A DNA stretch of 64,000 nucleotides, from assembly GCF_010015585.1 (NCBI RefSeq), contig NW_022985094.1:1-64000 (forward strand). The letters run 5' to 3'. This stretch comes from Eremomyces bilateralis CBS 781.70. Its lineage: Eukaryota > Ascomycota > Dothideomycetes > Eremomycetales > Eremomycetaceae. This document shows positions 31,433 through 43,785 of the stretch, piece after piece (the first letter of the stretch is position 1; every line of letters starts with the position of its first letter). The notes beneath the pieces were generated by a model. It saw only the letters and a program-made list of their open reading frames with translations, was not told the DNA's origin and did no database searches. A program made the position numbers and the translations under genes.

Positions 31433-32517
31433 AGTCAATAGAATAGAAGGAGGTAATCACGTGGTAAGGGCGCAACCTGAATGACCTGAATCATCCAGCA
31501 GCAGATCTAAAGAGATCAAGAGAGATATCTGAGGAAGGACTAAGGAAAAAGGTCAATGTGCGACACTATTGGTAAGGGAATATTTCGTACTACCGATGGT
31601 GGGGATACGGATATATTATACTTTATTATATCCTGTAGAAACAGAATCCGGGTGACTGACGGCTGCCCAAGTACGTCGAATCCTCCGTACAAACATGAAC
31701 TGATGTTTGAGGCTTCTCATTGTCCACTGAAATCCAGACCTGTCTCTCTGATCTGCTGTACAGATAATCAGCCCAAGCTTGCTAGGTCCTTACTCCGTGT
31801 AAGGTACTAAATTCAACATTGGAGTATCAGGGAGGTCAAGTGAATGGAATTTACCACGTAAATATTAGGGAATTGGAAGTGAAGTTATGTACAATTCACC
31901 TCTCCCACTATTCCTCTCTATGCCTCATGACTACTCCGTACACCACCGCAGTCCGCAGTGCAGTATACTAGTGCAGGAACAAGACGTCTTCCAGCTTCTT
32001 ATTCTCATTCTAATTCCCGGATGATTATATCTTTCTTACCCGTAACTGTCACAAGTCAACAAACACCATAAAGTCATCGAGTCCAAAGTATTATTATGAT
32101 AAATAATTATGACCAGACCGGGACGGACCCTCACATTTCTGCCCCAGGTCCCCACACAGACATTACCATAGCACCTCCACAGCACCAGCTCACCTCTCAC
32201 TCGCTGTGTCTGCTCCATCGTCTCACTCCCCGTTCATCTTAGGTCTAGTTCTGTAGTTCTCTAGGTCTCCATCACGACTTCACCTCACCTTAACCCCATC
32301 GACAACAGAATTGCGCCCGCAGTTTCTCCGACAACACGAATCTTGACCAGATCCGATTAACCCTTCTGCTGATCCCGCCGCCCGCAGCCTCTTCCCGCCC
32401 GCTGCTGCGACTGCTTGCCATGCCGATGTCGTGACGTGCAGTTCTCCGCATATCGACATCACCTCCGCCCTCATCCTATTTCCTTCGCATGGCCGCCTCC
32501 CCATCCATTCACCCGTC
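31433..32517. promoter_or_regulatory. Upstream region of adenylate cyclase
   Basis: About 1.1 kb. Contains an AATCACGTGGTA site at 31455-31466, also present reversed at 4711-4722 beside R1. Several short upstream reading frames and pyrimidine-rich tracts (31980-32400) suggest a long 5' leader for the adenylate cyclase mRNA. No separate gene seen. Confidence 0.45.
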
Positions 32518-35500
32518 ATGACGAGGGAAGAGAATGCCGACCGCCACGGGTCGACTACGAGCTCGGGTGCCGACAGCTGGCGCTCTTCAGATACCGTCAA
32601 GGGCTTCTTCGCCGGCCAGAAGCGTGATCGAGCCACGCCGATGAAGGTCGCTACGGACAAAGAAAGAAAGTATGTACTCTCTTTCCGCTTGTTGCATTGA
32701 TGCATTCCGGCCTCCGGGAGACCTATGCACGACCGCGACCGAGCCATCAATTGTTTCTTTGTCACTTGTCACTTGTCACACAGCTTGCGTCGAGCTGGTG
32801 CGCCCCGTCCATCCAAACCTCGATCGTCCACCACACCGCATCTGTGTCTTGCGCATCGTGGCCGTGCATGTGCCATTGTCGCTAAGCTTTGAACATACGT
32901 ATTCGATGGTTTAGACATTCACGCTCTCGTCAATCGCGTCCCGGCACGGCCAGCGATGGCTGAATGACCCATCGACTTTGGAAATCTGCAAGAATCATTG
33001 TTTCGGTATATCCCGCTGACTCTAAGGCATCGCAGTCACGAAAAAGACCTCGAGATCTCTCCCGGTTCGCAAACTCCTCACCGTTCCTTTTTGCGAAGCC
33101 CTGTCCCGTCGAACTATTATCCATGGGAGTCCGGTAGAGCGTCCGATTTCAACAACTACCGCAAAGACCTCGCCGTGCTCGAAAACGGTCCCAGAGTGCC
33201 ATCCATCTCTCGACAGCCGCCGTCCGCCCCTTCCCCCAACTCGCAGTGGTCCACGAACGCCGGACAATCCGTCATGCCGACCAGTGTCTTCGGAAACAGT
33301 TTCTATGATGACTCCAACGAGGATATCGCCCAATTGTCGCCGGGCTTTCGGCCTGGGAGCAAGGATGACGATCCGGGGTACGAAGGTGAAGTGCGCCGGC
33401 CGTCGGTAGCCAGTCAGAATACCGCCGGAAGCTCCGGGTCCAAGACGTCGAGCCACAGCCGCAGTTTCCACAAGAAGCTTCACGGTTTCTTCGGCGACGA
33501 GTACGCGGAAGCCGTGTCTCGACAGAACTCCCAGACCAGTCTTCCCCCGGGAGCATTGTACTCGTTCGCTGATTCCTCGCAATCGCGTGCGCGCCACCGG
33601 AACAATTCGTTCAACCATATGGGGGTCGGCAGCCGACCCGCTTCGCCAAGAAGTCATTCTCGCCCACGAACGCCCCTGCCCTCGAGCGAGGTGACGCCAT
33701 GGGAGTTCCAGGATATGAAGGAACCGCCTGCTTCAACGGATCGTCGAACTATTAGCTCCAATGATTCGAACCGCACCGCGAGACCCTCCATTTCGACCGG
33801 CCACAAATTGCATCTCCCGGGACATCGTCACAGCAGAAGCAAAGAAGACCACAAGGTCTCCGACCCCGATCAAGCCCTCCAACCACGCCCACGAACCTCC
33901 CGGGAAGGCTCCGTGCAGAATTTGCGCCGTGCCGACTACCCACTCCCAAACCTCCCCAACACCAACTCATCGTTCAATTCAAAAACGTCGCTCGCACCCC
34001 GCGCAGCGAGTCCGACACCGAGCGCACACAGCGGTATCGGAAGAGATGCTCAGTCGCAGCGATCCCCAAGCGTGAACGGCGCGGCGTCGAAACGCTCGAT
34101 TCTCGATAAATTCCGACGCAAAGGGGGAAACGAGCGAACGGACCGGCAAGGTAGTGAGGCACTGAGAGACCTGCCGTCATCCAGCACCTCACTTCAGCAG
34201 TCGTTGAAGGCTGGACGAGGACCCGAATTCGCACAGCCCGGTCCGAAAAGGAAGGGCACGGTCTCTGAATTCCCGACCAACGGACGAGCCATGAGTACCT
34301 CCAAGGAAGCGCAGAAGCGCGACCACCACCGGTTACCGTTTGTGGGGTCGAAGAAGGGTCAGGAGATCAAAGAGGCACAGAAGCCCCGGGATCCGAACGT
34401 CGCGCGCTCGGACGCTCAGAATGCATCGCTGTGGTTTCTCGACACTGATTTGAGCAACTTAACTGACATCATCAACCCCCACCCGGCACCCATGACCCCT
34501 CCTGGGAACGACTCCAATTCCGCGCCGTGGGCTGGGGAGGAGCCGCCTCCTGAGTCGAAAGAAGAAGAACCAAATCATGGAGGTTGGGAAGCGCCGGAGT
34601 CTTGGGCAGTGAAGAACCAGGCCGACGAGAATCTCGGACGCTTGAGGGAGTTGGACGATAGTGGGTTCCCGACCAGCGACGATCAGGGGACTTCATATGG
34701 TGCTCGTATATTCCGGCACGACTCGACCTTCATGACCGTGTCGTTACCCCTTAATGCCACAGTCAACGACATCATCCAGATGGTAGGGAAGCGAACCGTT
34801 CTGCAAGACGAATTGAACAATTACCATATCGTGATGAAAAAACACGATACATCCCGACAGCTCGATCCCCAGGAGCGGCCGCTCGCCATTCAGAAGAGGC
34901 TGTTGGAGCAAGCCGGATATACCGACATCGATCGCATCGACGAAGTCGGTCGTGAGGACAACAGCTACTTGTGTCGTTTCATATTCCTTCCAGCGAAAAT
35001 GACCGGCTACTCCACCTTAGACAAGGACGACCCCGGCTTCAACAAGATGCAGAAATTTAACCATATTGATCTTTCCGGGAAGAATCTCATCACCATCCCC
35101 ATCACGTTGTACCAAAAAGCTAACGAGATCGTCTCTCTCAACCTTTCCCGCAACCTCTCCCTCGATGTCCCGAAAGATTTCATCCAAGCGTGCGTGAACC
35201 TGCGCGATATCAAGTACAGGGGTAACGAGGCATGGAAACTGCCACCGAGTTTGAGCCTAGCCAACCGCTTGACCATGCTCGATCTATCCAACAACCGACT
35301 GGAGCAACTGGAACATGCAGAGCTGTACCAACTGGAATCACTGCTTGGTCTGAAATTGGCGAACAACCGGCTAACGCATCTGCCAACGTACTTTGGACAA
35401 TTCCGGTTCCTTCGAAGTCTCAACCTTTCATGTAATTCACTGACGGAGTTTCCCGACTTTTTGTGCGACCTCAAGAACATGGGAGATCTGGATATCAGCT

Positions 35501-38500
35501 TCAATTCAATTAGCGCAGTGCCGAAAATCGGACGCCTCACCAAGCTGGAGCGACTCTGGGCCACGAACAATCGTCTTACGAAGTCGTTTCCTGCATCGAT
35601 CACGAATCTGACCAAACTCAAAGAGGTCGACGTCCGGTTCAATGCCATGGAAAGTATTGACGTCCTGTCCCAGCTTCCACAGCTCGAGTATCTCCTCACC
35701 GGCCACAATCGCATTTCCGCCTTCGAAGGAACGTTCGCAAGGATCCGGGTGTTGGAAATGGACCACAATCCAGTCACTCGGTTCGGCTTCTCTGCCAGCA
35801 TCCCCTCCCTAAGCATTCTCAACCTCGCTTCTGCCAAACTGGCTCAGCTCCCGGATGATCTGTTCCAGAAGGCTCCTTCATTAACCCGCCTTAACCTCGA
35901 CAAGAACCATTTCGTGTCACTATCACCTCACATCGGCCGGCTCGCGCATCTGGAACATTTCACGATTGCCCGCAACCTCCTGAGCAGCTTGCCAAAGGAG
36001 ATTGGCCGCCTGGGGGAGCTCAAACATTTGGATATCCGTGCCAACAATCTCACGTCTCTACCCCCCGAACTATGGTACGCCCGGAAACTGGAAACCCTGA
36101 ACGTCTCCGCCAACGTGCTTGACACCTTCCCGAAACCGGGTGCACCTCTCCCGAATCTTCCACACGACCCAAGTGACATGCCGACTCCTGGGTCCGGCTC
36201 GACACAAAATTTCGACGAGCTTGGTAGACTCGAAGATTTTCAATCCCGGAGACCGAGCCAGGCCTCTGGGTATCTGAGTGTTGGTAGCTCATCGGGAGGC
36301 AGTGTCCATCGAAAGGGATCAATGAGCTCCAGCTTCACCCAGAACGGCCGCAAAGGATCGGCCATGTCCCGCGCCACGACCGAAGGGACCATCACGCCCG
36401 TCTCTCGGAAAGATTCAAGTCTCTCAGGCCGGCTAGTAAATACATTCGCAAGTTCCTTGAAGCATTTGTTCCTTGCAGACAATCGACTCCCCGACGATAT
36501 TTTCGACGAACTCGCCCTACTGCCAGATCTACGCATTCTCAATCTATCTTATAATCTACTTTACGATATTCCACCCCGAACCTTGCGTCGATGGCCGCAT
36601 CTCACCGAGCTGTACTTGTCAGGGAACGATTTAACGACCTTGCCCGCTGAAGATTTGGACGAGGTGGTCTCTCTCCGAGTCCTCCACATTAACGGAAATA
36701 AGTTCCAAGTCTTACCGGCGGAGCTCGCCAAGATACAAAAACTTGCCATCATGGACGTTGGCAGCAATCTGCTCAAGTACAACGTCAACAATTGGCCTTA
36801 CGATTGGAATTGGAACTGGAACCACAACTTGAGATATCTTAATCTGTCCGGGAACAAGAGGCTGGAGATCAAACCGACCGGCTCTTACATGGGGGGGGCT
36901 GGACGTGGTGGAAAGGATCTCACCGACTTTACATCGTTGTCCAAGCTGCGTATCCTTGGCTTAATGGACGTTACCCTGATGGTCCCCTCCGTGCCCGATC
37001 AAACTGAAGACCGAAGAGTCCGCACCTCTGGTTCGACCGTTGGTAGCATGGCATATGGTATGGCCGACAGCCTGGGTAGGAATGAGCATCTCTCGATTTT
37101 GGATCTAATCATTCCCCGGTTCCGAAACCACGATGACGAGACGCTGGTCGGTATGTTTGATGGCCAGCCCATCTCCACCGGAGGTTCGAAGGTCGCCAAG
37201 TACCTGCACGAAAGCTTCAAGGACCGCTTCACGGATGAGTTGGAGAAATTGCGCGGGCCGGAAACCCCAGTCGATGCGCTCCGGCGAACGTACTTGACTC
37301 TCAATAAAGACCTCGCCATTGCGGCGAACTCGAAGGATTCCAAGACTCAGATGGTCCATCGAGGCTCCATCGGCATGCCGGAGCTAGGCGAGGACGATTT
37401 GGCCTCCGGCAGCGTCGCGACGGTGCTTTTCCTCAAGGATATGGAGCTGTTCGTCTCCAACGTAGGAGATGCCCAAGCCCTTCTGATACAGTCGGAGGGA
37501 GGCCATAAGATGATCACGCAACGCCATGACCCTGCCACCGTCACTGAACGTCTTCGAATCCGAGACGCGGGAGGATTCGTGTCACGACAAGGGAAGCTGA
37601 ACGATGTCCTCGAGGTCTCCCGGGCGTTCGGTTACATTTCCATGACCCCCGCTGTCACTGCCGCTCCGCAGATCAATCACATCACCCTTCGAGAGTCGGA
37701 TGAGATCATCCTTATCGCTTCACGGGAGCTCTGGGAATACTTGACCCCCGAATTCGCCGTGGATGTCGCTCGCTCCGAACGAAGCGATTTGATGCGCGCG
37801 GCGCAGAAGCTTCGGGATCTGGCCATCGCATTTGGTGCCACGAACAAGATCATGGTGATGATGCTAGGTGTCAGCGACCTTCGGCGACGCGAACGAGCGC
37901 GGTTCCGCACCCACAGCATGTCCATGGGTCCAATTAGTATGCAGGACGATTTCTTCACCGTGAGACAACGGAAGAGAGGGAAAGAGGGCGTGGCCGATCA
38001 AAATATTGCTCGTCTCGATCCCGAGGTTGATGCACCGGTCGGCGAAGTGAGCTTGGTGTTTACGGACATCAAGAACTCGACGTTGCTATGGGAGACGTTC
38101 CCGATTGCGATGCGCTCAGCCATTAAAATGCACAATGAGCTGATGAGGAGGCAACTGCGGCTCATCGGTGGCTACGAGGTCAAGACGGAAGGTGATTCAT
38201 TCATGGTCGCGTTTCCCACCGTCACTTCGGCTCTCCTGTGGTCCTTCACGGTACAGAGCCAGCTGTTAGAAGTCCCATGGCCAGAGGAGATCTTGAACAG
38301 CGTCAACGGACAAGAGGTGTTTGACGGCGACGGAAACATCATCTTCAAAGGTCTCTCCGTTCGCATGGGTATCCATTGGGGCGCTCCAGTTTGTGAAGTC
38401 GACCCCGTAACGAGGCGTATGGACTACTTTGGCCCTATGGTCAATCGGGCTTCACGTATCTCATCAGTTGCGGACGGCGGACAGATTACCGTCTCGTCCG

Positions 38501-39251
38501 ATTTCATCGCGGAAATCCAACGGCTCTTGGAGACGCACTATGAGTATGACCGGTCCGGGTCAACCGGATCCGATGATACCATGGGCGATGATATCCTGAG
38601 CCATACCATCCTACGTGAGCTTCGATCATTAAGCAGCCAAGGCTTCGAAGTCAAAGATCTCGGTGAGCGACGACTCAAGGGTCTTGAAAATCCCGAACGC
38701 GTCTATTTGATGTACCCACATGCCCTAGCGAACCGTCTCCTCGTCCAACAACAACGAGCGGAATCCGAGAAATTGCACCGAACTAGCTCGGGACTAATGG
38801 CCAACAAGCCACAAGAGACCAAACTTATCATCGACGCGGAAACGGTTTGGAGCCTTTGGAGCGTCAGTTTGCGCCTGGAGATGCTGTGCAGCACGCTCGA
38901 GGACCCAGACACGACCCAACTGAAGGCACCGGAAACCGCCATATTGGAACGAATGAGGACCCGTAGCGGGGAGCTCACGGATCGATTCCTGATCAACTTC
39001 GTGGAGCATCAAGTTTCACGGATCGAGGTATGTTGGACTTGATATGTTAGTAACTGGGTTATGCAATGCTGATGACCTGACAGACATGCGTCACCACTCT
39101 CGCCCTTCGAAACATGGTCCGGCCATTCCAAGGTGGACTCCTTGGGCAAGCGTGTCCGATGGACGAGATTCTTACCGACCTTACCTCGCAGCTTGGGGAT
39201 CTTCAGCGGATGAAAGCAGAGGTTCAAACGCCCTCCACACCGTCTCCGTAA
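32518..39251 (+). CDS. acyA: Adenylate cyclase
   Basis: Exons 32518-32669, 33027-39027 and 39084-39251 encode 2106 aa. Order: a disordered Ser/Pro-rich N-terminus with G-protein-interaction potential (1-600), a Ras-associating domain (~605-705), a long leucine-rich repeat array (~725-1100 and ~1200-1320, split by a Ser-rich insert), a PP2C-like domain (~1410-1665), then the class III cyclase domain (~1720-1945) opening EVSLVFTDIKNSTLLWE with the metal-binding Asp. The enzyme makes cAMP from ATP at the plasma membrane under Ras and G-alpha control and drives PKA signalling, growth and development. ATG 32518 starts a conserved DRHGSTTSS segment. The 357 nt first intron is long for this window, and its acceptor could be 33026 or 33034. 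Confidence 0.95.
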
Positions 39252-40113
39252 CCGTTCCACGGTCCATTTCCGGAGGCAATTTACCTTGTATGATTAGCAC
39301 AGATATCCCTATTACTCGCTGGTTGCTGTTGCGAACCGCAGCAGATGTTTCGGCCGGTTCCGTTAGCCCGGTTTGGGCGTTTGTATACAACTCATTGCAC
39401 GAGGGCGGATTCATTCATCCACGCGAGCAGAATCTTTGCGCTCTGCGTTCGCGCTATCAGGACAAGCAAGCAAGACACACGCAGGCGACTGTCGATGTTC
39501 AGTTACGACTTTCATGCTGATGACCGGAGCGGTTGGCAGGCAATATTGCCTGGATGGGCTTTGGGATACACTTTTCATTCATTCTGTCATTATTTTCCTG
39601 CGTTCGTGCTCATTCGATGGGACGGGTTAACGCTCTATGACATGCAAGTTGGCGATCATCTGCTCCTTTTCTTATTCATGTAAATCCGGATGGTCTAGCA
39701 CACCTACTGTCAGGGTGGGTGGTTAGGGATGGGAAACATTTAATAGCGCTCAACGACCGAAAAGGCTAATTCCAGTCACGGATTCATCATAGCATAACCA
39801 TCGTGGTGGATGCCACCAATCAATATAAATACGATAATTAAGTACTTTAAAGGGTTTCGTGAGCTTTTCGTCGTGCTGAATATCGCCTAGGCGAGTGCAA
39901 TCGTTCTGGTACGTAACGGTCGTTCGGCTGACCATTCTTATACTTTCACCTGGGAAGGACCACGTTGGTTCCTCCATCAACGCTGGGAACTTAGGCAACT
40001 CACCACGTATCTCCCAACATCACAGCCTCCTTCAATTCAATATGTCTAGTTAAACCGGCAATGGATCGCAATTGCGATTTTCTTAATATTATACCCTTCG
40101 GAACCTCGTCGCA
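39252..40113. other. Intergenic region
   Basis: About 860 bp between the adenylate cyclase stop and RFT1 start, same strand. Several open frames (for example 39345-39683) lack any family motif and look like chance. No repeat or RNA gene seen. Confidence 0.5.
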
Positions 40114-41846
40114 ATGCCAAACTCTGCGGTTGCGACCTCTGTTAAAGGTGCCACGGTCCTCGTCCTCCTCCAGGTCAGCTCGAGGGCATTGACATTTATC
40201 CTCAATCAAACCCTCCTTCGTATCATCTCTCCCGAACTCCTGGCGGTCGCAACTCAGTTGGAGCTCTACTCTATTTCTGTCCTATACTTCTCCCGCGAGA
40301 GCGTCCGCGTGGCCGTGCAGCGACAGCCGGACGATGTGCAGACTGTGGTGAATCTCTCCTACATCAGTCTTGCCCTTGGCCCCGTGTTTGCTCTGGTGCT
40401 TGGGACGCTGTATCTACGGTCTGCCAACTATCCCGTCTTATACGTGCGAGAGTCCTTGATCATTTACGGGTTCGCTTGTCTTGTCGAATTGCTTTCCGAG
40501 CCTGGGTTTGTGGCCGCCCAGCAGAAACTTCTATATGGAATTCGGGGCTCAGTAGAGAGCTTCGCTACCATCGTCAAGTGCCTTATAATTTGCGGACTCG
40601 CTTTCTGGGCGCATATCAATGGGTTGAATTACGGAGTTTTGCCATTCGCATACGGACAACTGGCGTTTGCGACGACGCTCTTTCTGGGATACACTGTCCG
40701 AGTGAGCCGCCTTGCGGCAAAGCAGAATTTCTCCCTGATTCTGCGGAAGATACGCCCACAGTATGTGCATCGGGGACGCGCTGGCCATCTTAAGCTTACC
40801 AGAAGCATACAGACCATCCGAGATACATTACTTTAATGCATTTTCTCGATCGCTATGCAGCCTGGTGTTTAGCCTTTCTCTGCAGTCCAGCGTCAAGTAC
40901 ATCCTCACCCAAGGGGACTCATTAATTATGGCAAACCTGACCACCCTCCACGACCAAGGTGCCTATGCACTGGCGGCCAATTATGGCGGCCTCATTGCAC
41001 GAATGGTTTTCCAGCCTATCGAGGAGAGTACTAGAAATGTCTTTGCTCGACTTTGCGCGTCCGAGTCGAACGTTACCGAGCCCAAGGAGCAAATCAACCA
41101 GGCCAAAGTGTTACTTCAGGATATCCTTCGCATATACAGCCTCATGTCACTCGTGGCGGTTGTTGCTGGGCCAGTTGCAGCACCCTTGCTTCTCCAACTG
41201 GTGGCCGGCTCCAAGTGGATAGAAACCGGCTCTGGGGAGATGCTGTCCACGTACTGTTTCTACATCCCTCTTTTGGCATTAAATGGGGTTACGGAAGCAT
41301 TCGTGGCAGCTGTTGCTAACAAACAGCAGCTCTACCGTCAATCAGTATACATGGGCTTGTTCTTCGCTGCATTTGCTGGATCTGCTTTTCTCTTCTTGCA
41401 TACTTGGTCACTTGGGGGCCACGGGGTGGTTTATGCAAACTGCTTGAACATGGGATTGCGCATTTTTTGGAATATATCCTTCATCAAGGACTTCTTTAAC
41501 CATAGGAAGTTGGTAAGCACCCAACCGTCTTGTCGCTTGTGACTCGGACACTGATTTGAGCTGTAGTCATTCACCATCTCCACATCCTTGCCTTCATACG
41601 GTTCTCAGGGAATAGCCATAGCTTTCTGGGCATTGCTCAGGAACCGTCGGCTGTATGCGTCAACGTTGCTGGGAAGCCTTGTTCGGGTGGGGCTTGCAGT
41701 GGGAGTATACCTCGCGCTATTGTAAGTGAAATATTTGATAGACACAGTTAGCATGTCGCTAACACCTCAGGCTACTCTTCGAACGCACCTTTCTCTGGGG
41801 ACTGGTACAGAATATCAGGGGTCAGCGAACCAGCGAGCGTTCTTGA
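40114..41846 (+). CDS. rft1: RFT1 membrane protein of N-glycan precursor assembly
   Basis: Exons 40114-40760, 40813-41512, 41567-41721 and 41771-41846 give 525 aa. It is a polytopic membrane protein with about a dozen hydrophobic helices. Conserved RFT1 stretches are LLQVSSRALTFILNQ, YFSRESVRVAVQR, VKYILTQGDSLIMANL, YALAANYGGLIARMVFQPI and EESTRNVFARL. RFT1 is an ER protein of the MOP-like flippase superfamily needed for dolichol-linked Man5GlcNAc2 to be used in the lumen; whether it flips the lipid itself is disputed. All introns are 49-54 nt with good donors. The short last exon encodes LLFERTFLWGLV and the tail. Confidence 0.94.
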
Positions 41847-42318
41847 CGCAATCTATGCAGACCATGTACAACAGAAGTCATGATATTAAAGCATGCTACG
41901 CTGCCTGGTGCTTTCTCCTATCGGCGATGCAATATCATATACGTGCCATACTGTCGTTCCATGGAGGACAATGGCATTCAGTGATGGGTGCGAATATCAA
42001 AAGGCTTCAGGGATATAACAGGAAGCGACGGCCCAAATCGTAGACCGTGTAGACGCCGGCGACAATACAATTATTCTACAGGATACCTGTTCACTTTCAC
42101 GTCGTCAAGCCATAGTTAGACCAAAGTAGTTCCATCACTCTGTATTCTGGAATAGCGCTGTACTCGCTGGGGCAGCTATCAGATGCAGGGATGTGACGGG
42201 GGTTCACGAACATCCCAAGTTCCATTCAACAACGCGATTCTCCCGTTCCACCCTCCACACCTACTGATGTTCTAGACTGCAGGGTCAGAGCAACCAAATT
42301 CCATGATCTGAAGACTGA
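41847..42318. other. Intergenic region
   Basis: 472 bp between RFT1 and MRM2. Contains no convincing gene or repeat. Confidence 0.5.
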
Positions 42319-43661
42319 ATGCGACCAGTCCTGCTACGATGGTCGCGTCCGCTGCGGCTGCTCGTTCCCGGCCCACGATGTGATCACCATATACGATGCG
42401 GACCGGGTCCCCAAGTTTCGTCGGTGTTGGCACGACACGCTCTCAACGACGGATGCCCTTTGCAGCTCTCTAGATCTGCGAGCTCGTCTTCATCTTCAAG
42501 ATGGAAGCAGCGCCAGTTCAAAGACCAGTTTACAAGAGAAGCCAAGGTTCAAGGCCTCAAAAGCCGTGCAGCGTTTAAATTGCTCGAGGTATAACACACT
42601 GCCCTCTTAAGGAGCTGATGCTAATACCTCCTGTGCGGTAGATTGATGAGAAGCACCACCTTTTCAAACGTGGGGCAACTGTCATCGACTTGGTAAGTGA
42701 CCCCGAGGTCAAGCGCTAAGACTATCTCTAACACATCGTCGCAGGGTTATGCACCAGGATCGTGGTCACAGGTCCGTACCTCGACGAGCGTTTGTTGCCA
42801 TAATGGAAGGGGGAGAAAACTAAACGCAGATTAGGTTGCCATATCGCGTACACAACCCAATGGACGGGTGGTGGGAATCGACATGCTCCCCGCGCAACCT
42901 CCGAGGGGCGTCTCGACAATTCAAGGCAATTTTCTGTCTCCCGCCGTGCAAGCAGAAGTGCGCACATATGTCCAGGACCCCGCAAGGGGACGGCCGATCC
43001 AACGAGGAATCCCACCACCGACTGCAGAAAGTGAAACATCGGAAGAGAGGAGTGAAAGCTACATTGATATGGACCGACACCTGGCAGCGGAAGGCATGGA
43101 GCCCATGGGTGGTGTGGTTGAGGAGTTGGAGCAAGCCGAAACCCGTCTGTCGACAAAAGAGAAAGATGTGGCCATGGGGCGTGTGGTGGATGTGGTTCTG
43201 AGCGATATGTCTGCACCCTGGCCTCAGACCACTGGTTTCTCGGTGAACTCCGTTAGTGACGCATATACTAGGATGATGAACTCGAGCGGCAACTCCTTTC
43301 GAGATCATGCCGGAAGTATGGTGAGCAAGCTCCTCTCTCCTCTGATGTTATATTGATTTAACCAGTTGCATTAGGATCTTTGCATGGCTGCGTTGACGTT
43401 CAGTTTCGATACTTTAAAGACGGGTGGCCACTTCGTATGCAAATTCTACCAAGGATCGGAGGAAAAGGCATTTGAAGCTCAACTCAAGAGACTTTTTGAA
43501 AAGGTGCATCGCGAGAAGCCCAAGGCGTCTAGAGGAGTACGTCTTTGTTACAATCGATCTCCTGTTCTGGGGGCTAACAGTTTCAGCAATCGAAAGAGGC
43601 ATACTTCATAGCGTTGAGACGAAAGCCGCTCCCGAGTCGGGAGGAAGTATTCGATACATAA
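42319..43661 (+). CDS. mrm2: Mitochondrial rRNA 2'-O-ribose methyltransferase MRM2 (RrmJ/FtsJ family)
   Basis: Exons 42319-42588, 42642-42692, 42745-42771, 42835-43320, 43375-43536 and 43587-43661 encode 356 aa. The third exon is a 27 nt microexon that encodes the S-adenosylmethionine loop GYAPGSWSQ. The FtsJ K-D-K-E tetrad is visible: Lys in SRAAFKLLE, Asp240 in VLSDMSAPWPQ, Lys in HFVCKFYQG and Glu in QSKEAYFIAL. A ~60 residue acidic insert separates SAM motifs and the Asp. A basic N-terminus fits mitochondrial import. MRM2 methylates a uridine in the peptidyl-transferase region of the mitochondrial large rRNA. Convergent with the next gene (124 bp apart). Confidence 0.93.
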
Positions 43662-43785
43662 TCATCACAGAGTGGCCACGATTTAGAACGTTTCATCGAA
43701 CAACCCACAAAGTCCTATGCTATCATGATTCAGCTAGCCGACATGCTTTCAAAGTATTCCATCATTACTATGCAATGAACAAAGT

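Noticed and set aside
39345-39683. Overlapping open frames after adenylate cyclase
   Set aside because: They overlap the probable 3' UTR, change frame against each other and have no recognisable features.
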